This document shows positions 1-11,256 of a DNA stretch of 64,000 nt, piece by piece. The position numbers and the translations under genes are program-made. Source of the DNA: Nevskia sp. (GTDB lineage: Bacteria; Pseudomonadota; Gammaproteobacteria; Nevskiales; Nevskiaceae). Each line of letters begins with the position of its first letter. Positions within the stretch are counted from its first letter, which is position 1. The notes under the pieces are model-generated. The model saw nothing but the letters and a program-made list of their open reading frames with translations, was not told the DNA's origin and did no database searches. The stretch lies in NCBI RefSeq assembly GCF_021732705.1, contig NZ_JAKFUM010000016.1, positions 196,810 to 260,809 on the forward strand. Reading direction: 5' to 3'.

Positions 1-570
1 CTTGATCAGGAAGCCGATTTCGCGCGCGCCGGCGCTGTCGCCGGTCGGCGGCACGTCGTAGTACGAATAGTTGCGGCGCGTGAACGAGCCGGACTCGGCG
101 ATCGTGCAGTACTGGCCGGCGTTGAAGGCGACCGGCTCGTCCAGCGTCAGGCGCAGGTCGATGACGTCGCCCGGCAGCTTCTGCCACTGGCTGACGCGCG
201 ATGACACCGTCTTGACCGGCAGCTGCGTGCCATTGCCCAGCTTGGCCTCGATCACCAGATCGCTGCGCACCTTGGCCTGGCAGGCCAGCACGAAGCCGGC
301 CTCGATCTGCTCGTTGGTCAGCGGCGACAGCGCCAGATCGACCATCGGGCTGACCCGGCCGGCGACCAGACGCGTCTTGCAGGTCCCGCAGACGCCGACC
401 CGGCAGTTGTGCGGGTAGTCGATGCCCTGCTCGACCGCCGCCTTCAGCAGCATGTCGTTCTTCTTGACGTCGAACGTGGTCTCGCGGCCGTCACGACCGC
501 GGACGGTGATGCGGCAGTGGCCGCTGCGCGTCGGCGCGGTGACCGGCGGCGGAACTTCGACAACCGACAT
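1..570 (-). CDS. 2Fe-2S ferredoxin / flavin reductase electron-transfer component (partial)
   Basis: Reductase that would pass electrons from NAD(P)H through FAD and a 2Fe-2S centre to the monooxygenase encoded just upstream. The N-terminal 100 residues are a plant-type ferredoxin domain with the cluster cysteines at about 56, 61, 64 and 97. An FAD-binding barrel follows, with the flavin motif RNYS at about 166-169. The reading frame is still open at base 1, so the rest of the flavin domain and any NAD domain lie outside the window. The ATG at 570 is 29 bases after the monooxygenase stop, on the same strand. The ferredoxin-first order matches XylA/CymAb-type reductases rather than the rubredoxin plus rubredoxin reductase used by classical AlkB. 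The partnership is inferred from context. Confidence 0.85.
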   Translation of the reverse strand, partial: MSVVEVPPPVTAPTRSGHCRITVRGRDGRETTFDVKKNDMLLKAAVEQGIDYPHNCRVGVCGTCKTRLVAGRVSPMVDLALSPLTNEQIEAGFVLACQAKVRSDLVIEAKLGNGTQLPVKTVSSRVSQWQKLPGDVIDLRLTLDEPVAFNAGQYCTIAESGSFTRRNYSYYDVPPTGDSAGAREIGFLIK

Positions 571-599
571 GGCAGGCGTCCTGTGAGCGGAATTCGCGA

Positions 600-1739
600 T
601 CAGGCTGCGGCCATCGCCGGACGGCGGGTCGAAGTCTCGACCGGCTCGTCGTCGTTCAGCTCGTGCCAGCCGGCGCGGGCGTTCTCGCGGCGAGCGATCT
701 CGCGCTCCTGCGGCGTGGCATAGCGGCGATCCCAATCCTTCAGCAGCGGCTTGATCATCATGAAGAACAGCGGCGGCACCAGCGCCAGCAGCACGCACAT
801 CAGGAACTGCGGCTGCTGCGGACCGTTCGGATCCGGTTCCAGCGCGTAGAACGGCTTGTAGCTGTCGTCGTGATGGCCGGCGTGGTTGGTGATTTCCAGC
901 GCGAGGATGCGCACCAGCGGCGTGATGTGATTCCAGGTGTGGTGCTTCTCGAAACGGCCCGGCGTCGCCGAGATCAGGCCGTAGTGGTTGCAGTAGTTGA
1001 ACACTTCGAGCAGCACGCGCGGCCCGAAGAACAGCGTGGCCGACGCCAGTACCAACCCCTTGAGGCCACCGACGGCGAACAGCGCGAACAGGAACAGGCT
1101 GAAGTAGCCGGCCTTGAACACCCAGGCATTGCGCGGGTCGTACCACTTGCGGCCGCGCTTGGTCCACATCATCTTTTCGAGGTGATAGGACTCCTTCCAC
1201 TGCGCCGGGAACGTGCGCAGGAAGTGGCCGTAGACGGTGTCGCCACGACGCGCGTAGTCCGGATCGTCCGGCGTCGACACGCGCATGTGATGGGTCACCA
1301 CGTGAGTGATCTCGCGCCACGGATCGAACACCAGGCACTGGCCGATGCGACCGAGCCAGCGCAGGAACAGGCCTTCGCGGTGGAACAGCTCGTGCACCGG
1401 CGGCGCCGCAATGACGAAGCCGATGAACAGCGTGCTGACGAAGGCGCCGACGGCGGACGAGGTCGTCGCGAAATGATCGATGCCGACCAGCCACGAGTAA
1501 AAGAAGATGTTGACGAAACTGGCCAGCACCGTGATCGAGACGATCACGTCGTAGATCCACGCGTGCGTCAGATCGCGCACCGAATAGTCCGGCTTCAGGA
1601 AGGCATCGAAGAACAGCACGCCGAGCAGCAGTCCGAGGCCGACCCAGGTGTGGTTGCCGCCGAGCCACAGGCCATAGGCGTGCGACGCGAGAATCACCGG
1701 AGACAGCAGGTACTTGAAGTAGTCGAGCTTGATCAGCAT
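600..1739 (-). CDS. AlkB/XylM-family membrane di-iron monooxygenase
   Basis: Integral-membrane non-haem di-iron hydroxylase of 379 residues. The four conserved histidine clusters of the family are visible: HELFH at about 116-120, HVVTHH at 146-151 followed by a STPDDP segment, NYCNHYGL at 248-255 and HAGHH at 286-290. Hydrophobic segments lie before and between them. The length and the fused ferredoxin reductase just downstream favour the xylene/cymene monooxygenase branch (XylM, CymAa) over classical alkane hydroxylase, but the substrate cannot be read from sequence. A GGGAG ribosome-binding site stands about eight bases before the ATG at 1739. The regulator gene ends 133 bases upstream on the same strand. 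Confidence 0.85.
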   Translation of the reverse strand: MLIKLDYFKYLLSPVILASHAYGLWLGGNHTWVGLGLLLGVLFFDAFLKPDYSVRDLTHAWIYDVIVSITVLASFVNIFFYSWLVGIDHFATTSSAVGAFVSTLFIGFVIAAPPVHELFHREGLFLRWLGRIGQCLVFDPWREITHVVTHHMRVSTPDDPDYARRGDTVYGHFLRTFPAQWKESYHLEKMMWTKRGRKWYDPRNAWVFKAGYFSLFLFALFAVGGLKGLVLASATLFFGPRVLLEVFNYCNHYGLISATPGRFEKHHTWNHITPLVRILALEITNHAGHHDDSYKPFYALEPDPNGPQQPQFLMCVLLALVPPLFFMMIKPLLKDWDRRYATPQEREIARRENARAGWHELNDDEPVETSTRRPAMAAA

Positions 1740-1872
1740 GGCGGTAACTCCCGTGACGATCGCCTGAAATAAGGTCGGTGGATTGTCAGGGCATGCCTGT
1801 CGAGCGGGGCCATCCGATAGTTTGGCGGGGACTGACGGCCCGGTCTGCGGCCGCAGCGACCGCCGGAAATCC

Positions 1873-4677
1873 CTATCGCGACAACAGGTTCAGCGCGCGC
1901 GCCCGGGCCAGCGCCGCCGAGCGGCTCGACACGCCGAGCTTGGTGTAGAGGTTGTACAGATGCCACTTCACCGTCGACACGGACAGGCTCAGGCGATCGG
2001 CCAGTTGCGGGTTCGACAGGCCGGCTTCGATCAGGCTCAGCAGCTGTAGTTCGCGCGCGGTCGGCGTTTCCAGCAGCGGGCTCTCGCCCTGCAGCTGGTC
2101 GAGATGCTCGACGAGGAACGAGTTGGTCAGCGGCAGGCCGGCGCAGATCTCGGCGAAGAACTTGCGCTCCTCATCGAGTGCGAAACCCCAGGCGCTGGCC
2201 TTGGTCTCGTTGACCAGCCCGGCAATGGTTTCGGCGCGGTCGCGGAACGGCCGGATGATGCGCCGCCGCGCCGCCAGCCCGATCGCGCGCACGAAATGCC
2301 GCGCGGCCGGCTGCGGGTTGTGCGAGCAGTTCGCGGTCGCCATCTCGGCCAGCGCCAGTTCCACCAGCCGGGCGATGCGCCCTTCCTGCCGGGCGATGCG
2401 GGTTTCGTCGGCGATCTGCAGATTGGCCTGCCGAAGCTGCCCGGCCGCGATCAGCAGATCGATCTCGGCCGCGGCGTACAGGTCGCGCGCGTGAGGCGAT
2501 TCCAGCCCCTGCAGCGCCAGCCGGGTCGATTCGCTGATCGGTGCCACGATCTGGCCGCCGCCGACCGCCGCCGTCTGCCCGGCACTGAGGCCGATCTGCG
2601 CTGCTTCGGCCAGCGCGTCTTCCAGCCGGCCCAGACGCACCAGCCGCTGGATCAGCAGGCACGACAGCATCAGCGCCAGCCGCGGCGGGTAGGCGCTGGC
2701 GATCTCGCGCAGCTGGCCGACCGAGACGACATCGTCGGGTCGACCGCTCCACAGCTTGACGGCGGCATCGAGGCCCACGGCGGCGGTATCGACGATGCCG
2801 TGCGGCTGCGGCCAGCGCAGGCCGAGCAGCAGCAGGCTGCGCGCCTCGTCGTCCAGCCCCATCTCGACCGCGCACTTGGCCGCGACCAGCGCGATCGTGC
2901 CGGTGATGCCGGCGTTGTCGCCGAGGCTCGCGCGAGCTCGTGACAGCGCTGCGGAAATGTCGTTCCAGGTGCCGGCGTAGTCGCCTTCGAACAGCGGCAC
3001 CATCACCGACAGCACCGACACCCAGCCGATGCCGTACGCGCTTTCCGCCTGCGCGATCGCGGCCTGCGCAGTGCGCATGACCTGGCGCGCCTCGACGAAG
3101 CGATGGTGGCTGTTCAGCGCGATGCTGGCGGCGCTGGCAACGGTGGCCACATCGAACGGATGCGCCGTGCCGCGGTCGCCGAGCCACTGCATGGCGCGTT
3201 CGAGGCCGCTTGGAAGCTGATCGGACAGCACGTCGATGCAGACCGCGATCATCGCCGTGCGGCGCTGGATGTCGGCGATCTGCAGGGCATCGCCGACCGC
3301 TTCGCGCTCGCGCTCGACCCGCGCCAGCAGCCGTTCGTTCTCGCGCCGCGCGGTGTCGTAGCGGCGGTGCATGACCAGCGCCCAGACGTACCAGAAATCC
3401 GCTTCCCAGCCGACGTTCAGGCCATCGGCCCGGATCCGGTCGATCCATTCGATGTACTGGCGAAGATCGCCCCGATCGCGCACGAACAGCGCGGCGACGC
3501 GTTCGAGGATCGCGATGACGGCGTCCGCGTCGCCGGCGGCGAGCGCGTAGTCGACCGCGTCCTGCCACTGGCCATTGCGCTCGCACCACGCCGCCGCCGC
3601 CACCAGCACCCGGTTGCGCTGCTCGGCCGCCAAGGTCCGCTGGCTTTCTTCGACCAGAAATTCGCGGAACAGGCCGTGCAGCCGATACCAGCTCCGGTTG
3701 CGATCGAGCGGGATCATGAAGACGTTGCGCCGCAGCAGGAAATCGACATGCCGGACCGCTTCGCCATCGCCGGTGGCGGCGCGGCAGAGATCGACGCAGA
3801 AGCTGCGCAGCGGCGCGATCTGCAGCAGGAATTGCCGGATTTCCGGCGAAAAGCCGGCCAGCACCTGCCGGTTCAGGAGGTTCGACAGGTCCTCGTCGGC
3901 CCCGGAAAACCGCGCGAGCACGTCCATCGGCCGATCGGCGCCGGACAGGATGATCTGCACCAGCCGCACTGCGGCCGGCCAGCCCTCGGTCTGGCGGACG
4001 ATGCCTTCGACGGCCGCCTCGCCAAGCTGCAGGCACAGCTCCGGGCCCAGCAGTTCGCGGATTTCGGTCGGCCGCAGGCTCAGGTCCGTCAGGCCGATCT
4101 CGCGCACGCGGCCTTCGAGCTTGGCCCGGGTCAGGTTGATCGGCAGCCGGTCGGTGCTCGAAAAGATGAAACGGACGGTCGACGGCGTGCGGAAGATCAG
4201 GCGATCGAGCAGGTAGCCAATCGTGTCGTCGGTGCAGTAGCCGAGGTTGTCGATGAAGATCAGCGCCGGATCCGGCAGCCGCGCGACGCGATCGAGCAGC
4301 ACGGCGATGCGGCTTTCGAGCAGTTCATCGCCGCGGATCAGTGCCTGCGTCGGATGTTCGGCCCGATCGCGCGCACCGAGGCTCGCTTCGAGCAGGCCGA
4401 TGACGCGCTCGACCGTGGTGTCGCGATCTTCCAGCGCGACCCAGCAGGTATGGCCGCCGCGGGCGCGGAAGGCATTGAACAGCGCGGTGGAGAACACCGT
4501 CTTGCCGTAGCCGGTCGGCGCGATCACCGACACCAGCTTCACCGGCGGCTGGTTGCTGCGGGTCAGTTCATCGAGCAGGCGGGTCCGCACCAAAGAGAAC
4601 GCGAAGCTCGGTGGCTCCAATTGTCCGGCGTTCCCTCCACGCACGTCGCGCGCGGGCATCGTGAGGTCGTTTGCCAT
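1873..4677 (-). CDS. MalT/AlkS-type LuxR-family transcriptional regulator
   Basis: Large STAND-class activator of 934 residues. A P-loop APTGYGKT (about 53-60) and a Walker B LIFIDN (about 139-144) form the NTPase. A long helical middle of tetratricopeptide-like character follows, and a LuxR-type helix-turn-helix fills the last 60 or so residues. This is the layout of MalT and of AlkS, the alkane-responsive activator. It lies between the aldehyde dehydrogenase gene upstream and the monooxygenase gene downstream, all on one strand, so it probably controls this catabolic cluster in response to substrate. The ligand is unknown. The GC-rich sequence shows no obvious binding site that I could define by eye. 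Confidence 0.85.
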   Translation of the reverse strand: MANDLTMPARDVRGGNAGQLEPPSFAFSLVRTRLLDELTRSNQPPVKLVSVIAPTGYGKTVFSTALFNAFRARGGHTCWVALEDRDTTVERVIGLLEASLGARDRAEHPTQALIRGDELLESRIAVLLDRVARLPDPALIFIDNLGYCTDDTIGYLLDRLIFRTPSTVRFIFSSTDRLPINLTRAKLEGRVREIGLTDLSLRPTEIRELLGPELCLQLGEAAVEGIVRQTEGWPAAVRLVQIILSGADRPMDVLARFSGADEDLSNLLNRQVLAGFSPEIRQFLLQIAPLRSFCVDLCRAATGDGEAVRHVDFLLRRNVFMIPLDRNRSWYRLHGLFREFLVEESQRTLAAEQRNRVLVAAAAWCERNGQWQDAVDYALAAGDADAVIAILERVAALFVRDRGDLRQYIEWIDRIRADGLNVGWEADFWYVWALVMHRRYDTARRENERLLARVEREREAVGDALQIADIQRRTAMIAVCIDVLSDQLPSGLERAMQWLGDRGTAHPFDVATVASAASIALNSHHRFVEARQVMRTAQAAIAQAESAYGIGWVSVLSVMVPLFEGDYAGTWNDISAALSRARASLGDNAGITGTIALVAAKCAVEMGLDDEARSLLLLGLRWPQPHGIVDTAAVGLDAAVKLWSGRPDDVVSVGQLREIASAYPPRLALMLSCLLIQRLVRLGRLEDALAEAAQIGLSAGQTAAVGGGQIVAPISESTRLALQGLESPHARDLYAAAEIDLLIAAGQLRQANLQIADETRIARQEGRIARLVELALAEMATANCSHNPQPAARHFVRAIGLAARRRIIRPFRDRAETIAGLVNETKASAWGFALDEERKFFAEICAGLPLTNSFLVEHLDQLQGESPLLETPTARELQLLSLIEAGLSNPQLADRLSLSVSTVKWHLYNLYTKLGVSSRSAALARARALNLLSR

Positions 4678-4763
4678 CTGACCTGCCCTTTATATGTCCT
4701 CGGTCGCCGATTGTAACGGCACTGTCTTCCCGATGGCACGGCAGCGTCCGTCGCGACCTGCCG

Positions 4764-6296
<1,533 letters not shown>

Positions 6297-6418
6297 CGGC
6301 AATCTCGGCAGGGCGCTCACGGCGCGGCCCGTCGAATGTACCGATGCCGCGTGCCGACAACCAGCGGCCGTTGACCCGCCCGCCGCCGCGCGGGTCGCGG
6401 CCCGAGGCTCGGCTGGGT

Positions 6419-7642
6419 TCAGCCGGTGTATTCGCGCCCGAACACGTGGCGCGCGATGACCCAGGTCTGGATCTCGTTCGCGCCTTCGTAGATTTCGCCG
6501 ATCTTGGCGTCGCGATAGATCGATTCCAGCGGGAAGTGCGTGCCGGGGCCGGACAAAGTCTTGACGAAGCCATAGGCGCCGCAGACCTGGATCGCGTCGC
6601 GTGCCATGTCGCAGGCCAGCCGCGAGCCGACGACCTTGCACATCGCCGCCTCGATGTCGGCACCGCCTTCCTTGTCGAACCGGATCGCGGCCTTCTGGTA
6701 CAGGCTGCGCGCGGTTTCGAGCTGGATCGCGTATTCGGCGAACTTGTACTGCCAGTGCTGCATCCGCGCCAGTTCCTTGCCGAAGACCTTGCGCCGGCTC
6801 ATGTAGTCGGTCGCGAAATCGAACGCCGCCTGCGCCATCGCCACGCCCACCGCGCCGATGCCCATGCGACCCTGCACCAGCGCGCCGATGGCGGTCCGCA
6901 GGCCGCTGCCTTCCTTGGCCCCGACGACGTGATCGTCGGCGACGAACACGTTGTCGAACGTGACATCCGCGGTCAGCTGCACGTGGTTGCCCATCTTCTG
7001 GTCCGGTGCGGAGACGCTGATGCCGGGGTCGTGCATGTCGGCCAGCAGCATGGTCAGCGTCTCGCCGGTCTTGCACAGCACCAGAATCCGGTCGCCGACC
7101 GGGGAGTTCGTGATCCAGCGCTTGACGCCGTTGACCCGGTAGCCGCCCGGTACCTTCGTCGCCGTGGTCTGCATCGACGCGACCGACAGATCGGTGCTCG
7201 CTTCCGGCTCGCTGGTCGCGAAGCAGCCGACGAACTCGCCGCGGATCAGCTGCGGCAGATAGCGGCTGCGCAGGTGCTCGGGGGCGCGATCCAGCGTCTT
7301 GCCGACGAGGATCGCCTGTCCGTCGTACAGCGCCGAAGCGAGCGACGGCGAGTAGTAGGCCAGTTCCTCGAGCACGGTCAGCGTGGCCAGGGTCGGATAT
7401 GCGAGGCCGCGGCCGCCGACATCCTTGGCGAACGGAATCTCGTAGATGCCGGCCTTGGCCATGGCCGCCATGATCTCGTGCGGAAAGTTTTCCTTGGCTT
7501 CCGGCGTCGTGTTCAGCCGATGCGCGACCGGGGCCAGCACGGCGTCGCAGAACGCCCGCACTTCACGCCGGATCGCCTGGGTCTCCTCGGGCAGGAAGAT
7601 GTCGCTGTAGAGGCTGTCGGCGCGGCGGCGGGGCAAGGTCAT
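6419..7642 (-). CDS. Acyl-CoA dehydrogenase
   Basis: FAD-dependent acyl-CoA dehydrogenase, 407 residues from the chosen ATG, introducing an alpha-beta double bond into an acyl-CoA. The family segments [10 protein letters not shown] (middle beta domain) and YEGANEI near the C-terminus are present; the glutamate of YEGANEI at about 386 sits where many family members keep their catalytic base. A start at 7642 fits the family alignment. An upstream start at 7747 would add a sequence with no family resemblance and would occupy most of the divergent promoter region shared with the CoA ligase. The gene leads the minus-strand run with mmsA, the regulator and the monooxygenase. Chain-length or branch preference is not readable. 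Confidence 0.87.
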   Translation of the reverse strand: MTLPRRRADSLYSDIFLPEETQAIRREVRAFCDAVLAPVAHRLNTTPEAKENFPHEIMAAMAKAGIYEIPFAKDVGGRGLAYPTLATLTVLEELAYYSPSLASALYDGQAILVGKTLDRAPEHLRSRYLPQLIRGEFVGCFATSEPEASTDLSVASMQTTATKVPGGYRVNGVKRWITNSPVGDRILVLCKTGETLTMLLADMHDPGISVSAPDQKMGNHVQLTADVTFDNVFVADDHVVGAKEGSGLRTAIGALVQGRMGIGAVGVAMAQAAFDFATDYMSRRKVFGKELARMQHWQYKFAEYAIQLETARSLYQKAAIRFDKEGGADIEAAMCKVVGSRLACDMARDAIQVCGAYGFVKTLSGPGTHFPLESIYRDAKIGEIYEGANEIQTWVIARHVFGREYTG

Positions 7643-7794
7643 GGAGAACGGGAGAAGAGCCACGAAGGGAGCGAGCACTGTATCGACGAACGGATGGGCG
7701 ACACCCGACTTAGGTTCGGCCTGCCGCGCGCACGCCGCGACGAACATGAGCGTCCAACAAGCGCTGTCAAGCGAGAACTGCGAGGGGGTGCCGC

Positions 7795-9351
7795 ATGCAA
7801 TTCACTCAGGGACTGCACCGTGCCGTGCAGCAGACGCCACATGCCGTGGCGACGGTCTGCCAGGATCGCGTCCACACGTTCATCGAACTCGAGGACCGGG
7901 TCGCGCGCCTTGCCGGGGGCCTGCGCACGCTCGGCATCGGCCGCGGCGACCGCGTCTGCATCCTCGCCCTGAATTCGGACCGCTACCTCGAAAGCTACCT
8001 CGCGCTGGCGTGGATCGGCGCCGTGGTCAACCCGGCCAACTTCCGCTGGAGCGCGGCCGAAATCAGCTACTCGATCCAGGATTCCGAATGCGTCGCGCTG
8101 ATCGTCGACGACCAGTTCGCCGGCCATCTCGCGGCGATCCGCAACGACTGCCCGACGCTGCGCACGGTGATCCACGCCGGAGACGGTGCCGTGCCGGACG
8201 GCGCGCATTCGCTCGACGCGCTGGTCGCCGGCCATGCGCCGATCGCCGATCTCGGCATCGGCGGCCACGAGCTGTTCGGCATCTTCTACACCGGCGGCAC
8301 CACCGGCGCGCCGAAGGGCGTGATGCTGACGCACCTGAACATCACCAGTTCGGCGCTGTCGCTGCTGGCGGAAGGGGCCTTTCCGGACGGCGCGGTCGGC
8401 CTGCATGCCGCACCGATGTTCCACCTTGCCGGCATGATGATGACCACCGGCCTGCTGCTCCGCGGCGGCCAGCACGTGATGCTGCCGATGTTCCGGCCGG
8501 AGTCCGTGATCGATCTGATCGAATCGCGCCAGGTCACCGATCTGCTGCTGGTGCCGACGATGCTGCAGATGCTGGTCGATTTCCCGGGCATCCGCAGCCG
8601 CAACACCGCGTCGGTGCAGCGGCTGCTGTACGGCGCCTCGCCGGTGTCGGAAGCGCTGCTCGACCGGACCATGGCGGCGCTGCCGACCGCGGCGCTGTCG
8701 CAGGTCTACGGCATGACCGAGGTATCGGCGGTGATGACCGTGCTGCCGCCGCTGATGCACACGCCGGAAGGCCGCGCCCGCAATCGGCTGCGCGCCGCGG
8801 GCCGAGCCAGCTATCACGTGCAGGTCAAGGTCGTCGACGGTGACGATCGCGAGCTGCCGCGCGGCGAGGTCGGCGAGATCATCGCGCGCGGCCCGAACGT
8901 GATGCAGGGCTACCTGAACAAGCCGGATGCCACCGTCGCGGCACTGCGCAACGGCTGGATGCACAGCGGCGACATGGGCTACATGGACACCGACGGCTAC
9001 GTCTACATCGTCGACCGCCTGAAGGACATGATCATCTCCGGCGGCGAGAACATCTATTCGGTCGAGGTCGAGAACGCCGTCGCGCGCCATCCGTCGGTCG
9101 CGGCGGTCGCCGTCATCGGCATTCCGTGTGCGGAGATGGGCGAAAAGGTGCACGCCGCCGTCGTGCTGCGGCCGGGCACCAGCCTGACGCAGGACGAGCT
9201 GTACGCGCACTGCAAGTCGCTGATCGCCGGCTACAAGTGCCCGCGCAGTCTTGAAATCCGTGCCAGCCTGCCGATTTCCGGCGCCGGCAAGGTGCTCAAG
9301 ACCGAACTGCGCAAGCCGCACTGGGAGAACCGCGAGCGCGCGGTCAGCTGA
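7795..9351 (+). CDS. Acyl-CoA synthetase (AMP-forming CoA ligase)
   Basis: ANL-superfamily ligase of 518 residues that activates a carboxylic acid to its CoA thioester through an acyl-adenylate. The phosphate-binding loop [10 protein letters not shown] is at about 166-175, YGMTE follows in the middle, SGDMGYMD and the hinge DRLKD come later, and the C-terminal catalytic lysine is in GAGKVLK. A strong GAGGGG ribosome-binding site precedes the ATG at 7795. It is transcribed divergently from the acyl-CoA dehydrogenase, which places its promoter in the 152-base gap between them. The carboxylate made by successive oxidation of the monooxygenase product is a reasonable but unproven substrate. Confidence 0.88.
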   Translation: MQFTQGLHRAVQQTPHAVATVCQDRVHTFIELEDRVARLAGGLRTLGIGRGDRVCILALNSDRYLESYLALAWIGAVVNPANFRWSAAEISYSIQDSECVALIVDDQFAGHLAAIRNDCPTLRTVIHAGDGAVPDGAHSLDALVAGHAPIADLGIGGHELFGIFYTGGTTGAPKGVMLTHLNITSSALSLLAEGAFPDGAVGLHAAPMFHLAGMMMTTGLLLRGGQHVMLPMFRPESVIDLIESRQVTDLLLVPTMLQMLVDFPGIRSRNTASVQRLLYGASPVSEALLDRTMAALPTAALSQVYGMTEVSAVMTVLPPLMHTPEGRARNRLRAAGRASYHVQVKVVDGDDRELPRGEVGEIIARGPNVMQGYLNKPDATVAALRNGWMHSGDMGYMDTDGYVYIVDRLKDMIISGGENIYSVEVENAVARHPSVAAVAVIGIPCAEMGEKVHAAVVLRPGTSLTQDELYAHCKSLIAGYKCPRSLEIRASLPISGAGKVLKTELRKPHWENRERAVS

Positions 9352-9355
9352 ATCC

Positions 9356-9380
9356 GGCGCCGGCCCCGATGGCCGGCGCC
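9356..9380. terminator. GC-rich hairpin between convergent genes
   Basis: A perfect 10-base inverted repeat (9356-9365 with 9371-9380) around a 5-base loop lies just after the CoA ligase stop and before the end of the converging dehydrogenase gene. There is no T-run, so it may act as a bidirectional or Rho-assisted terminator. Function is inferred from position. Confidence 0.5.
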
Positions 9381-9397
9381 TGCTCAGTCATGCCTCG

Positions 9398-10174
9398 TCA
9401 GGCGGTGAAGCCGCCGTCGACCACCAGATCGGCACCGGTGACATAGCTGGCTTCGTCGGACGCCAGGAACAGCACGGCGTGCGCGATCTCGACTGGCTCG
9501 GCGAAGCGGCCGAGCGGAATCCGCGCCAAGGTCGCCGCGGCGAACGCGGCCGCGCCGTCGTCGCCGAGCTGCGCGAGCCCGTTCGACACCATCTCCGTCG
9601 CCGCGAAGCCGGGGCACACCGCGTTCACGCGGATGCCGGTGCCGGTGCGCGCGCAGTGGATCGCGCTGGACTTGCTGAGCAGCCGCACCGCCGCCTTGCT
9701 GGCGTTGTAGGCCGGCAGCTGCGCCTCGCCGATCAGGCCTTCGATCGACGCGATGTTGATGATCGAGCCGCCGCCGCTCGCCTTCATCGCCGGAATCACC
9801 TGCTGGATGCCGAGAAACACGCCGTCGAGGTTCGCGCCGAGCGTCTTGCGCCAGAGTTCGAAGCTCAGGCTTTCGACCGTGCCGAGCCAGGCCACGCCGG
9901 CATTGTTGACCAGCACATCGATCCGGTCCCAGCGCGCCTGCGCGAACGCCAGCGCCGCCTCCCAGTCGGCCGCGACCGTCACGTCGTGGCGCTGGAACGC
10001 GACGTCGAAACCGAGCGCGGCGAGGCGTTCGCGCTGCTGTTCGCCGACCGTCGCATCGAGATCGGTCAGCAGCACCTTCGCGCCTTCCTGCAGCAGCCGC
10101 TCGGCCGACGCGAGGCCGAGCCCGCGCGCGCCGCCGGTGATCACGCACACCTTGTCCTGAACCCGTCCAGCCAT
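9398..10174 (-). CDS. Short-chain dehydrogenase/reductase (SDR)
   Basis: Classical SDR of 258 residues. It has the cofactor motif TGGARGLG at about 13-20, NNAG at 90-93 and the catalytic set Ser143, Tyr156 (in YNASK) and Lys160. The C-terminal VVDGGFTA is typical. An acidic residue (LLTDLD, about 36-40) after the second strand suggests NAD(H) preference. The ATG at 10174 is 32 bases after the stop of a second SDR gene, so the two are likely cotranscribed. Within this cluster it could oxidise an alcohol or a 3-hydroxyacyl-CoA; the substrate is not identifiable. Confidence 0.87.
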   Translation of the reverse strand: MAGRVQDKVCVITGGARGLGLASAERLLQEGAKVLLTDLDATVGEQQRERLAALGFDVAFQRHDVTVAADWEAALAFAQARWDRIDVLVNNAGVAWLGTVESLSFELWRKTLGANLDGVFLGIQQVIPAMKASGGGSIINIASIEGLIGEAQLPAYNASKAAVRLLSKSSAIHCARTGTGIRVNAVCPGFAATEMVSNGLAQLGDDGAAAFAAATLARIPLGRFAEPVEIAHAVLFLASDEASYVTGADLVVDGGFTA

Positions 10175-10206
10175 GTCGTTCGCTCCGTTCGCGGGATGGT
10201 CGTGGC

Positions 10207-11022
10207 TCAGGCGGCGGTCAGGCCGCCGTCGATCACCAGCTCGCTGCCATTGACCCAGCGCGCGGCGTCGGAGGCGAGATACAGCACGGCGCAGGCGACA
10301 TCCGCCGGCCGGCCGAAGCCCATCGGGTGGATCGCCTCCATGCCGGCGCGGGCGGTCGCGACATCCGGGGCCAGCCCGAGCGTGACGAAATCGGCGACGA
10401 ACTTGTCGCCCATGTCGGTCTCCACGATCGCCGGATGCACCGAGTTCACGCGGATGCCCGACTTCAGCGCCGCGCACTCGATCGCCGTGGCCTTGGTCAT
10501 CAGGCGCACCGCACCCTTGGAGCTGTGATACGAGACGTGCGCCGGCGTGCCGATGATGCCGGCGACCGACGACAGGTTGACGATGGCGCCGCCGTGGCCG
10601 GCTGCGCCGCCCGGCGACATCGCCCGCACCGCGTGCTTCATGCCGAGGAACACGCTGTCGACATTGACCGCCTGCACGCGCTTGAAGTCGTCCAGCGTGC
10701 AGTTCGCGATCAGCGCCGCAGTTTCGATGCCGGCGTTGTTGACGAGAATGTCGTAGCGGCCGAATTCGGCGATGACCGCGGCGGTGGCCGCTTCCCACTG
10801 CGCTTCATCGGTGACGTCCTGCCGCAGGAAGGCGGCCTTGCCGCCGGCCGCGCGCAGCTTCGCGACGGTGGCCTGGCCCTCCGCTTCGAGGACATCGGTC
10901 ACCAGCACGGCAGCCCCGGCCTGCGCCAGTGCCTCGCAAATGGCGGCACCGATGCCGCGTGCGCCGCCGGTGACCAGGGCTGCCTTGCCGTCGAGTCGGA
11001 AGGCCTTGCTGTAATCGCTCAT
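10207..11022 (-). CDS. Short-chain dehydrogenase/reductase (SDR)
   Basis: Second classical SDR, 271 residues, with TGGARGIG at about 18-25, NNAG at 95-98 and catalytic Ser151 or Ser152, Tyr165 and Lys169. The C-terminal VIDGGLTAA is the usual family ending. An aspartate (VTDV, about 41-44) after the second strand again suggests NAD(H). It is first of a two-gene minus-strand unit with the following SDR and lies 234 bases from the sulfur module, which is on the same strand but separate in function. The two SDRs are clearly different proteins, so they are not a recent duplication. Role in the catabolic cluster is inferred from position. Confidence 0.87.
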   Translation of the reverse strand: MSDYSKAFRLDGKAALVTGGARGIGAAICEALAQAGAAVLVTDVLEAEGQATVAKLRAAGGKAAFLRQDVTDEAQWEAATAAVIAEFGRYDILVNNAGIETAALIANCTLDDFKRVQAVNVDSVFLGMKHAVRAMSPGGAAGHGGAIVNLSSVAGIIGTPAHVSYHSSKGAVRLMTKATAIECAALKSGIRVNSVHPAIVETDMGDKFVADFVTLGLAPDVATARAGMEAIHPMGFGRPADVACAVLYLASDAARWVNGSELVIDGGLTAA

Positions 11023-11256
11023 CGTGTCTGCTCCGCAAGAGTGCTGGCTGTGCGGCCGAGGCATTCGGTAGGCGAGCGCAGGCCTGCCGCGGCGCGGCAG
11101 GCCATCGCGATTCGGGCTTCTCCTCCTGCACCGGCACGCTTCTGTGGTGAAGCGTGACCGTCGGGCGGTGCTCGTGGGCACCGGCTCTTCGATTCATGCC
11201 CGACTAGTGTTGCCCAGATCGCGCAGCGCGGGAAGCGGCGCGACAGCGGTGCCGGC

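Noticed and set aside
3103..4716. 537-residue open frame opposite the MalT-like regulator
   Set aside because: Shadow frame; the regulator on the other strand has intact Walker and helix-turn-helix motifs.
6297..7076. N-terminal extension of the mmsA frame
   Set aside because: The extension overlaps the acyl-CoA dehydrogenase gene in another frame and has no similarity to the family; the ATG at 6296 fits the usual start.
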